Shown one piece after another: positions 32,273 through 42,477 of a stretch of DNA of 64,000 nt (position 1 is its first letter; each line of letters starts with the position of its first letter). Position numbers and translations under genes: made by a program. The stretch is from contig CM048853.1 of NCBI GenBank assembly GCA_026545225.1, positions 42,052,755 through 42,116,754 on the forward strand. The letters are read 5' to 3'. The notes under the pieces are model-generated. The model ran no database searches and was not told the origin of the DNA. It saw only the letters and a list, made by a program, of their open reading frames with translations. The stretch comes from Cornus controversa. Lineage: Eukaryota > Streptophyta > Magnoliopsida > Cornales > Cornaceae.

Positions 32273-34893
32273 ATGAAAGATCTCACAAATGAAGAAATGT
32301 CTGAATTGAACAAAGTTCTTGATCTTGTTAGCACTGGAAGCATCGAACAACTATCAAATCTTCATGAACCATTCAACTCCTTCAATACTAATGGTGATGG
32401 TAATTTTTCTTTTATTTTCATGTTGTATGCTTTGAGTATAGTTTTAGATTTTTTTTTTCCTTCAGTGATTTCTCATGATGTATGTTTTGCTGATAAAAAC
32501 CCTAATTGTTTTGACAATAAAATCACAAGAATATGAAATTTGTGAAAAAAAAAGATGGGTATTATATATAACTATGATATTGTTTATTTGAATTTTTTCC
32601 ATTAGCATTATTATTAGTTGGTAAAATTTAGGATTTTTGTGAGATTTTCTATTGGTTGAATTTTCCTTTTATACATTGTTCGTCTCTATAGATTCATTAA
32701 TATATTCTGTTACTGTACTCTATTATGTTGATACAACATGGTTCCTACTATTTAATTAAATAATTTTGTATATAAAATTAAAGATTTCTAAAATATATTT
32801 TTCGGCCTTTATGATATGCAAATTTTATAGATGAAATACAAAAAGAAGAAATGAGCACAAAAAATCAAGCAATCACAGTTGGGTGTAACAAGTTGCTTTC
32901 TTTGTCTATGGAAAAGTTTTCAAATCAGGAAGAGCTTATTGGTAGTATTCGTAACATAGCAATATCTCAAGGATATGCCACAAATATTAAAAGGTCCAAA
33001 AGAGATCGTTATGTGATCATTGTTTGTGATAGAGGAGGTCAATATCGTGGTTCCGACATCCCAATGGAACAAAGGAAAAGAATAACGGCATCTCGCTTGA
33101 TAAATTGCCCTTTTGAAATTTGGGGTAAAAGAAAAGTTGATGGATTTTGGAAGGTGGAGTTAAAAAATAGATCACATAATCATGAGCTTTCAATCAATAT
33201 GTTTGGACATCCTTCTTGTCGTCGATTTTCAAAAGAAGAGATCTTGCAAATTCAGGAAATGACAAAGGCTAGAATACCACCACGACAAATACATTCAGCT
33301 CTTCGGCAAAGTAATTCAAATCTTCAAGCAATATCTAAAAACTTATACAACACAAAGGCTAAAATCATGAAGGAGAGTTTGGCAGGTCGTACAATGATTC
33401 AAGCATTGTTTGAAGAACTGGGTCAAGGTGGTTTTACTTTTGATATTAAGCGTGACAAGGACAACCATTTGACTCATTTGTTTTTTGTCCATCCTTATTC
33501 AATTGCATTAACAAAGAGTTATCCGTATGTCTTTGTGATGGATTGTACTTATAAGACAAATAGATACAAGATGTCGTTGCTTGATATCATTGGAGTGTCA
33601 AGTTCCAACAATTCATTTTATTCTTGTTTTGCCTTCATGCAAAAAGAGGAAGAAGGGGACTATGTTTGGGCTTTGGAAAGGTTCAAGAAAATTCTTGGTG
33701 ATGATAAGCACCCTTTGGCAATTGTATTCGACAGAGAATTAGCACTAATGAAAGCTATTCAAGCTACTTTTCCAAGAGTTGCACATCTTTTATGCATATG
33801 GCACATTGAGAAGAATATTCTTTCGAATTGTAAGCGTCATTTTGAAGAGAAAGATGACTGGGATACATTTCTATCTATTTGGACAAATTTGATAAACTCT
33901 CCTGATGAATCAATATTTGATGAAGCTTGAAATCATTTTGAAATTCAGTATAAAGAACAAGTATCTATTCTAAGCAACATCAAAAGCACTTGGCTACCAC
34001 TCAAAGAAAGATTTGTAAAAGCATAGACAAAGAAATATGCACATTTTGGAAATCGTGTCACTTCAAGGGCTGAAGGTGCACATGCAACGCTCAAGAGATA
34101 TCTTCAAGTTTCAACCGGTGATTTTTGAGAGGTAAAAGAAAAAATTTCTCTTGCAATTGAAAATCAATTTCAAGAAATAAAAACAAAGCTTTCAAGTGAA
34201 AAGGTTCGTATTCCACATAAATTTGACATTCTTTTCTTTAAAGAACTTGTTACTCATGTTTCTACATTTGCGCTTGGGAAGCTTTATAAGCAATATGAGT
34301 TGGCCAAATCTGATACACCATTGCTTCCATGCAAAAATCATTTTTCAAGTACCATGGGTCTTCCTTGTGCACACAAGATAAGGGACAAGAAAGAATTAAT
34401 TTTGCAAATTGCTCATATACATCCACAGTGGAGAATTGATAGATTATTTTTTGACATGGGTGATGGTTCGAATAATCAAGAAAACCATATTGATGGTCTT
34501 CTCAAGGAGTTTCACGATAAATACCAACAAATGCCACTTACTGAAAAGGAAGATTCTCGAAGGCAAATTGCTCAACTTGTTGATACTTCCCTTCCTATGA
34601 TTCTTGCACCTAATATTCAACCCCACAAAGGATGTCCATTGGGTTCAAAGTGAAGAAAGGAAACTAGTTCTACAAGTCGGGATCCTTCAGCATTTGAGAT
34701 CGCTGAAAAGACCCGAAAATGTGGTGTATGCAAATGTGTTGGGCATAACAGTCGCACTTGCATACATAAAGTTGAAACAACCAGATTGAGCCCTCCATTT
34801 GACTTGCATAATCAAGAAAATGATGTATACTTGATGGAAACAACACATCTGAATGCATCGCCTTATTCAAGTAACAGTTTTCCATGGAATTAA
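32273..34893 (+). pseudogene. MULE transposase with FAR1-type N-terminus, four premature stops
   Basis: This would be a DDE transposase moving the 32006-36025 element. Exon 1 runs from ATG 32273 to 32399 (donor G|GTAATT). Exon 2 starts at 32831 after TTTTATAG and joins in frame. Domains in order: FAR1/WRKY-GCM1-like DNA-binding region with Cys pair and HNH (about 32930-33190); MULE catalytic core with VMDCTYKTN (first Asp), IVFDREL (second Asp) and SRAEGAHATLK (candidate Glu); SWIM-like Cys/His segment GLPCAHKI; C-terminal zinc knuckle CGVCKCVGHNSRTC. Stops interrupt the frame at 33928 (TGA), 34024 (TAG), 34126 (TGA) and 34651 (TGA), with no frameshift across 2 kb. That points to inactivation by a few point changes. 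Confidence 0.92.
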
Positions 34894-36025
34894 AAAGTTT
34901 TTGTAAGTTAGGTTTTTTTTTTAATTATTACCTCTATAAGTTTCACAATAGCTTTATTTTTATGTGCTAACTTGTTACATATATATATATTTTTTTAAGG
35001 TGTAAAATTAAATTTTGGACATTAACGAAGTTGTTGCTAACATCATTATGCATGTAAGCTTCTTTTCTAGCTATTGATTTTACATTACATATGCATGAAG
35101 TTATTATAATATAAAAGATTGTTAATATATATTTTTTTCATTGCACAGATGATATGGATGGTGAAAGTAGTCGAGTAAATTTAGAATGAAAAATGTAATT
35201 GAAGTAATTTTAGTCTTGATTTTTTCATCTTCACTTTAAAGATGTTGTTAGATGTTCTTGAGAATTTCAATGATGCTGGAATTAGATAGTACTGGTGTTG
35301 GCTTATTCAGTGGCTTCCGTTTTGATATATACTCTTTCTATTATACTAAAATGGTTGATTTTTTGTTTGCTAGGCTTCTATATATGATCACTGTTAACAT
35401 TCAGATTTACAGGATGAAGTTTTATCCATTTGATTTCATGTTGGGTTGGACGTTGTTGGGTGGAACAAAACATTAACTGTTCATTCTATTTGCAAGAAAC
35501 ATTTTTTGTATGTGTGCTAAATGGTGGAATTGTCCAATAATTTTGTTGTTATTCTTTATTTTTAGTTTTTTGAAACTGTTCATTCTATTTGTAAGAAACA
35601 TTTTTTGCATGTGTGCTGATGGTGGAATTGTCCAATAGTTTTATTTATTTTTCTTCGGCTATTATCTGCTTTTTGAGAGAGGATTTACTATATTATGAAG
35701 ATATGGTAACATGTACAAAATGAAGTATTTCTTTTTTTTAATGACAAGTTAAAAGATTGTTAAATTAATTATTTTTTTCTATATTTTTTCAAAAATGAAA
35801 GTAGATGGGAAAAAAAATTATGCAGATGTCTTATTAGTGAGAAGGGAATAAAAGTAGATAGAGAAAAAATTATGCTGATGTCTTATTAGTGAAAAGGGTA
35901 ATAGTGGTATTATAAACAAAGAGAGGATGTATTAATGATCTTAGGGACTTTTATGTCATTTATTTTAAAAGAAAAAAGACTATGGAGTGCAAATAGAGAA
36001 AAGGGGAGTGCGAATATCGCCTCCC
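34894..36025. other. 3' non-coding part of the MULE
   Basis: I see no further gene between the transposase stop and the right terminal repeat. A direct repeat (ACTGTTCATTCTATTTG, CATGTGTGCT, TGGTGGAATTGTCCAATA) occurs at 35475 and 35575. A second (AAAAAATTATGC, GATGTCTTATTAGTGA) occurs at 35815 and 35865. Confidence 0.6.
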
Positions 36026-36706
36026 ATTTATATAAGTTGAAATTTAAATCATTTTAGGACTCGAAGTTTTTACATAAGTATAAAAAGAGGGTTAAGAATA
36101 GTGTTTATTGATTGCTAGAAATCAATTAGAATAATTAATTTCTTTTTGTATAATAAATGTTCTACTTTTTCATCGAAGAAAATGTCATTCAGTTATAAGA
36201 TATTTATACTAGTGTCATCAACAAACAAATAAAGCTACTATAACAAAAAAAAAAAAAATTAATAATATTTTTTTATATTAATCTATATACTTATTATAAT
36301 CATTTCCTATATAATTTTTTTTTAAATTTGTAATTAATTAGTATATAAAAATACTTTATGAATCTTGGTTCCTAATTTAGTTAAAGAATATATTTTCTTT
36401 TAAAATTGAACTACTTTATGGCCACTATAGTTGTCCTTAGTTTTATTTATTTGTTGATGACACTAATGTAAATATCTTAAAACTAAAATGACATATTATT
36501 GGATGAAAAAGGATGACATTTATTATATAAAAAAAATATTAATTACTCTGATTAGTTCCTTCCACCAATGAAAAAAGCGATTGTGGAAGGACATTCACTT
36601 AAGCAACTGTCCAAGCAGTTGTTAAAACAAAAAAAGAGGGTAAGACAATTTAATACATCATTGTTTCCCTTTCCAAGATACAATTAATTAGATCATTTAA
36701 CATATA
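36026..36706. repeat. Dispersed duplication, part 1 (copy D)
   Basis: From 36065 this matches 2960-3530 closely. It carries about 60 extra bases near 36590-36655 (GGAAGGACATTCACTTAAGC region). Copy D is then cut by the Helitron at 36707 and resumes at about 39216. Confidence 0.85.
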
Positions 36707-36923
36707 CTAGTTTAAAGCACGTGTCATGCACGTGGATAAAAAATAAAATAAAATTCTATTATAATACCCAAAATATTGAAAACTATTATAACACATTCAA
36801 ACATATTAATTAAACCACACAAAACTATTTCCATTTTGTAACTTTGGTAATATATACTCACTTGTTAAAAAAAAATAAAATTATAAGTTAACTATTATTC
36901 ACATGGAATGAATCAAGTATAAA

Positions 36924-38347
36924 CTATGAGAAATCAAAAAGTATAATTCTAACAATTCTTAAAGAATCTATTACTATTCTTTTGAAAATTCTAAACATTT
37001 TATCCTTTTTTATATTTCTGAGTTCTTCTTCAAATAAATCATTCTCAAGTGAAACTTCTTTGATAGCTGCCACCACAAAACTATTTTCGACTACGTCATT
37101 TTTACTATTGTCTATCTTGATCGTAAAAAGAAACGCTTTTCCTTTACAACTTGTTACTTTGTCGTAAAATTCATTCATCTCCTCGTCCTACAAAAAGAAT
37201 AAATTTATTTTAGTAATATTGATACATTTTAAATGAATTATTTATTAGCTCATCTAGTGAACAATTTATTATTAATTGAAAATCATCAAATATTATTAGA
37301 TATGCATTATTTATTATATCTTTGACTCGAAATTGCATCATAAATTTGTATACATGAGTATACTTCATTGATACATAATAATAAAGAATGACATATTTGT
37401 CATGTTGTAATTTTTTTTTTCAAAAAAAATATAATGTTTGAAGATATAATAATACCTTTGAAAGCATTTAGCGTCTTTTCGTACTTCAATTTTCTTCTTG
37501 CATTGCTTACATGTATTGTATCATGATTCGGGTGTATTTTTAATCTCTATAATTCTTGCTTCAAAAAAGTAATGTGTTTTCTACAGGTTAAGTGACAACA
37601 TATATTATAATATTGATACATTTCAAATGAATTATTTTATCCATAAATTTTATAAGTGAGGAAAAAAATAGTACCTGACTTTTTAACAGTATTAGCTCAT
37701 CTAGTGAACAATTTATTAATGATTGAGAATCATCAAATATTGTTGGATATAAATTATTTATTATATCTTTGACTCAAAATTGCATCATAAATCTGCATAA
37801 ATGAGTATATTTCATTGATACATAATAATAAAAAATGACATATTTGTCATATTGTAATTTTTTTAAAAAAAAATAGAATGTTTGAACATATAATAATATC
37901 TTTGAAAACATTTAGCATCTTTTGTTTTACAATGAGTACAACTGAGTTCATCATTTCGCACTTCAAATTTTTTTCTTGCATTGCTTACATGCATTGTACC
38001 ATGGTTCAGATGCCTTTTTAATCTCTATAATTCTTGCTTTAAAAAATAATGTGTTTTTTGCAAGGTGAGTGACAAAATATATATTTTTAACATGAATTAA
38101 TTATAATCATGTGATATAATAAAGAAAAATTAAATGAATATATAAAAAATTAATAATTTAATATCTTGAATGCCACTGTAGAATTTTCAATTATGTCTTC
38201 AAGTGAAAGTTTTTCAGCCTCTTCGAATAATTGATATTTTGAACTTGAAATGAGATTATCTATATCTTTGTCATTTACGTTTTCTTCAAACCTATCAAAG
38301 CATAATAAATTATTGGAACAATATATTGTTGATATGTGCAAATACAC
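36924..38347 (-). pseudogene. RPA70-like C-terminal OB-fold/zinc-ribbon gene remnant, partly duplicated
   Basis: Replication protein A large-subunit-like proteins bind single-stranded DNA and are carried by many plant Helitrons. On the minus strand: a linker-like segment with KLSLEDIIENSTVAFKI (38150-38347); a zinc ribbon WYNACKQCKKKI then CTHCKTKDAKCF (about 38030-37900); an OB-fold segment MMQF, VKDIINN, IFDD, INCSLDEL (about 37870-37690). Zinc ribbon and OB segment are then repeated (37550-37227; YNTCKQCKKKIEVRKDAKCF and YKFMMQFRVKDIINNAYLII). A final exon-like piece contains FYDKVTSCKGKAFLFTIKID (36924-37178). Damage includes a TGA for the ribbon Trp in the second unit, an extra A in a poly-A run in the first, stops in the first OB segment, and loss of the second Cys pair in the second unit. 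Confidence 0.75.
37227..38050. repeat. ~450-bp tandem duplication inside the RPA-like remnant
   Basis: AGCTCATCTAGTGAACAATT occurs at 37247 and 37694 (offset 447). CATTGCTTACATG occurs at 37501 and 37979 (offset 478). The offset grows because the first unit lacks about 31 bases that encode the second Cys pair. Confidence 0.88.
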
Positions 38348-38509
38348 TTCTGTTTGTTTTTTTAACTATTGATAGTGAATTAGCTTCCACCAACTATGTC
38401 CTACCGGTCATGATATTCTTTAAGTAAAATAAATAATTAAAACTTAATATAAGTAAAAAGAAATAAATAACCAACCAATATTGTAATGCTTTGACACGTT
38501 CAATTTCTA

Positions 38510-39105
38510 TATTAAATTTAGAAATTAGAAATAAAAAGAAAGAGTTAATAAAAAAGGAAAGAGTTTTGCTTGGGAAATAATTTAAATAAAAAAGTAAATT
38601 TATAAATTAGATAAAAAAGGAAAATGAGAGCGGAGAGAAAGAATGGAGAGTTGTAGCCGAAAAGAAGAGTAATTTTATAGGTGTTTAGGGCCTCATTGTA
38701 CATTTTTTCTTGCAAAAAATGGTTTTGCTTTTTTAAATATAGAAATTAGAAATAAAAAAAAGGGTTAATAAAAAAGGAAAGGGTTTTGCTTGGGAAATAG
38801 TTTAAATAAAAAATTAAATTTAGAAATTAGAAATAAAAGAAAAGGTGGCGGGAAAGGGTTTTGCCCTTTTAAATTTATAAATTAGAAATAAAAAGAAAGG
38901 GTTAATAAAAAAGGAAATGGTTTTGTTTGGGAAATAATTTAAATAAAAAAATAAATTTAGAAATTAGAAATAAAAAGAATTGGGTTAGTAAAAAAGAAAG
39001 GGTTTTGCTTGGAAAATAATTTAAATAAAAAGTAAATTTAGAAATTAAAAATCAAAAGAAAGAGTTAATAAAAAAGGAAAGGGTTTTGCTTAGGTAATTC
39101 TATTT
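38510..39105. repeat. AT-rich tandem repeat near the Helitron 5' end
   Basis: ATTAGAAATAAAAAGAAAGG followed by GTTAATAAAAAAGGAAAGGG and TTTTGCTTGGGAAATAATTT recurs about six times with varying spacing. It is non-coding. Confidence 0.8.
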
Positions 39106-39160
39106 TTTTAACTTAAAAATAAAAAATAATAATCTACTGAAACTAAAAACTCTTTTGTAC

Positions 39161-39219
<59 letters not shown>

Positions 39220-40954
39220 GTCATGAGCTGACAACTCACCAGTGTTGGTCCGGTCTCATCTTTTCTCTGTTTTGGAAGAATCCAATGTCAAATCGAATCA
39301 TGAAGTTTCTTGCATTACCAATTGGTTCCCTTTGTGGGAGATTTATGGTTCAGATGCAATTCGGTTGATGGAGCATTGCTGGTAAAGTGCCACCAAAAAC
39401 CACCCTTAAGTGCCGTCTAGCAGCCAATACTACAGCCCCTACTGTCGAGGTGATCCGCTAGTAGCGTGATAGAAATTGTGTTGGATAAGAGATCGAATGA
39501 GTTATTGGAGTATGTCGTAGGATATATACTCGGTTTGTTGTGAGGATTGATTATATATACACACACGGCTAAGGGTATATCAGATTGAAATATATTTTTT
39601 TTTGGGAAATCAGATTGAAATATATTATCTTCTTCAATCATTGGAGAAAGCTCACAGTGATCGTGTGGTTGGCCAAAACATTTCATCTGTAATCAAAGGG
39701 GTTATGGTGTTGGTGACAAAATTGTATAAAGTTGTAACCGCGTAACAATACCTCAAAACTTAAAGAATGTTAATAAAATTTACCCTATTATATATGATAC
39801 ATGGTTCAGATAACTCTGACAACATGAATTTTAAGTGTCCAAAGTCAAAACTATCTGATGTCTTTCTCCTATTACCCCTAAAGGAGCAATGTTTTTTTTT
39901 TATAGATAATACCATAATGAATAGCTCTAACATATAGGCCCCAATATATATATATATATATATGAGTAACGATCTCTTGCTCATCGGTGAGCAAAAAATT
40001 TTCTACACAACAAGTATAGTAACTGTTGAATATGATCTAAGTATAAAAAAGGTAACTTTCAAAAATCATTACAATCATATCTAATGGTTACCATATATGG
40101 TATGAAAGAATTTCTTACTCACTGGTGAGCAAGAGATCATTTCTGTATATAATAGGCACAAAATACTTGTTGGCTTTTGTGAATTATTTTAAATAGTACA
40201 AAATTTGTATGAGATGCTAATTGCAGTTATGACACTTTTACAAATTTTTAGAATCATGTAAAAAAAATTGATAGACTAAACAATTCAAGACCCTCATTGA
40301 CATCCCCAATATATTTGTAAAAAAAATACAAAAAGACTATTTTATCCACTTCGATTCTGATAATAAAATGGCTAAAAAATTTCTTAGGCTAAAAAACCCT
40401 ATTGTTTTATCATTCCTTCATCGTGTATTCAATGGACAAAAGACTACAGAGAGAAAAAGTTTGTGGAATTTGAATATATAATGAGCTTTGATCAAGATAA
40501 GTTTGGAGAGTCAATTCATATTCCATTTTTGGATTAAACAAGGAGAGATAAGTTATTGAGTAATGATACAAATGTTGAATTTGACAATTTCTGAAAGTCA
40601 TTTATGGGTTCTCCTTCCCCACTCAACAAACACACATTTTGAAACAGTCAAATTTGAAAGAAAAATCACTATCTTTTTTTATTAAATGAACGACTACAGG
40701 TCAAAGTTGTCATGTAGAATATTGTTTAAAGATATGCAATTAGAGGAGGGTGAAGGGGAATAAAACAAATGAGAGAAAATTAGATTTTAATGACCAAACT
40801 TAAATAAAATCGTTATTTTTGATTTGATTTTGTTTGATAGTATAAATGTTTCTTGGACTTAGTGCAAGTTCTTTCTGGGTTCATGGAATCATGGGTTTAG
40901 AAGCCAAAGAAACCATTTTATTTGTTCATGCATTTGCTTGGCCCTTTTTCCCAT

Positions 40955-41285
40955 TAGTTAGGTGGGCATACACTGTGGAGTAATGGATTAGGCCTGTACA
41001 TGGGCCTTTTGGGTGATACTTATGGGCCAATATTGAAACTTATTCACCTTTTACTAAGCACTAAAGATTGTGAGATAAGCTCAGTAATAAGTCTAATAAA
41101 TATTGGCCGGCCCATCAATCTTACTGGGCTATAGCCCAATTATACCTTCATAAAGAAAGTAGATTAAGTTTGGTGAACATTTAAACTGGGCCAGAATATA
41201 AAAAGCCATAAATATAAATATAAAGCCCTTAATTGCTAGGGTTTAGACTTTAGAGGAAGGTACAAATTACCCTGATCGTTGCAAA
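40955..41285 (+). promoter_or_regulatory. Promoter-like module, copy 5
   Basis: It has the same worn left arm as copy 4 (CTTATGGGCCAATATTG), an intact right arm (GGCCGGCCCATCAATCTTAC), the TATA-like AAATATAAATATAAAGC and the telo-box GCTAGGGTTTAGAC. No coding region follows. Confidence 0.45.
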
Positions 41286-41305
41286 AAAAGGAAAGGAGCT
41301 CTACA

Positions 41306-41658
41306 TCAGTGAAGGACCTAGGAATTTATGTGAGAGGGGGGGTGACCTTTAACAACAAAAAGATAAAAAAAATTCAAAACATCGTAATAAAAAGTTATGC
41401 GCTTATGTATCGCGCATAAAATGAAAGAATGTGTTAAACATGTATGGAATAAATCAATTTTTTCTCTCTTAATGTTATGATAATAGTGTTTGCAAAGCAT
41501 ATGTTTCATGTGAGTTTAGATATAAAAAAAAAAGTGTGTGTGTGTGTATGTGGGGGGGGGGGGGGGGGGAGGCAGTAGGAAATGATCATAATTGTTCTGA
41601 AAAAAATTATTCCAATGGAGGCGGATGCCCCCACCAACCACTCTGTAGGTCCGTGAGT
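41306..41658. mobile_element. hAT-like MITE, longer sister of 29077-29290
   Basis: It starts TCAGTGAAGGACCTAGGAAT and ends TAGGTCCGTGAGT, resembling the CAGTGGCGGACC-type termini of plant hAT elements. Flanks GCTCTACA and GATCTAGA are diverged copies of the 8-bp GCTCTAGA. It occupies the same site as the copy C insertion, so it predates the split of copies C and D. Confidence 0.72.
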
Positions 41659-41722
41659 GATCTAGATGATCATTCTTAAATGATTCTAACCTCTAGGATT
41701 TATCCAACCCGTGAATGGTAGG

Positions 41723-41917
41723 TGTAGACATTAAAAAATTACATGATGGACCCAAAATACAATTTGGGTTTATATTTAGTTTAGCCCACTTTGAAATGTG
41801 GCCCAATGAGTCAGCTAATTTGAAGCCCAGATCCACCACAAATAAATGAGTTATGGGCTGGTCTAAATTATCTAAGAAGTTAAAGCCCACTTGAAAATGG
41901 GTCTAATGAATAATAAT

Positions 41918-41954
<37 letters not shown>

Positions 41955-42391
41955 AATTATCAAAATTATCATAAAAGATAATTATATGATAATTATTAAA
42001 GGAAAATAAAGTTACAAATCTACCCCTCCGGTGAGCCTATAAATAAAGGTCCAGAGGTGGGAGAAGGAGGACCAGAAGATTCTCAGAAAAAGCTGAAGCT
42101 CTGCAGAACTCTTCACTCAAAGTCCAAAGCTCCAAAATATCTAAACCTTGAAGTAGAAGAACAACAAGCATATCATCCACGTGTCGTTCTTCACCAAAGT
42201 TCCAATCCAATTCAAGATCAAGCTCTAGCAGCCCTTGAAGCCAAATCACTAAGGAGATCGAATTAGAGGAATTATCTTACTTTTGTAAATATTTACAGAG
42301 GATTGTACCCTCCTTTTTCTTAAATTAATAAAATCGTTTATTTGTCACTAATTTAGTTCCTAGAATTTCGGACACGAAATTTGTGTGTACA
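41723..42391 (+). repeat. 5' LTR of the gag-only element (669 bp)
   Basis: It begins TGTAGACATTAAAAAATTAC and ends TTTGTGTGTACA. It contains a TATA-like CCTATAAATAAAGG at 42036 and AATAAAATCG near the end. A partial second LTR of the same family lies at 55270-55588. Confidence 0.85.
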
Positions 42392-42477
42392 AATTTCTGG
42401 CACACCCGGTGGGACCATCTCTGCCTCTCATCTTTGTCTCTTACATCATACCTCCAAAACTCTGTTTATCAGAATCT

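Larger units (their letters stand above)
32006..36025 (+). mobile_element. Complete but decayed Mutator-like element (MULE)
   Basis: The termini GGGAGGCGATATTCGCACTC are perfect inverted repeats at both ends, with similarity extending to about 45 bases. ATTTATAT is duplicated on both sides (31998-32005 and 36026-36033). The paralogous segment at 47267-47274 has a single ATTTATAT and continuous flanks, a true empty site. The element is 4020 bp and carries one transposase gene (32273-34893). The 8-bp duplication is at the short end for MULEs, but the transposase identity is clear. Confidence 0.93.
36707..39215 (-). mobile_element. Helitron with RPA-like remnants
   Basis: On the minus strand the 3' end reads CACGTG-CATGA-CACGTG, an imperfect hairpin, then CTTTAAACTAG followed by host T. 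This is the Helitron hairpin plus CTRR terminus. The 5' end lies within or beside the (TA)n tract at 39169-39215 (minus strand TATATATTAAAAGTAC), so its exact base cannot be fixed. The flanks 36065-36706 and 39216 onward are continuous in copy A (2960-3600), which proves an insertion of about 2.5 kb. Inside are broken RPA-like coding pieces and an AT-rich tandem repeat. No Rep/helicase is visible, so the element is non-autonomous. Confidence 0.82.
39216..41722. repeat. Dispersed duplication, part 2 (copy D)
   Basis: This resumes at GGGTCATGAGCTGACAACTC, matching 3580 onward. Positions 39700-39780 (AAAGTTGTAACCGCGTAACA, then AAATTTACCCT) match the right end of the 60910-62283 element, so a solo terminal repeat sits here. 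Positions 39360-39500 carry a less AT-rich stretch I cannot identify. A T-run to G-run microsatellite ((GT)n then about 18 G) lies at 41534-41570, inside the hAT MITE. Confidence 0.75.
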
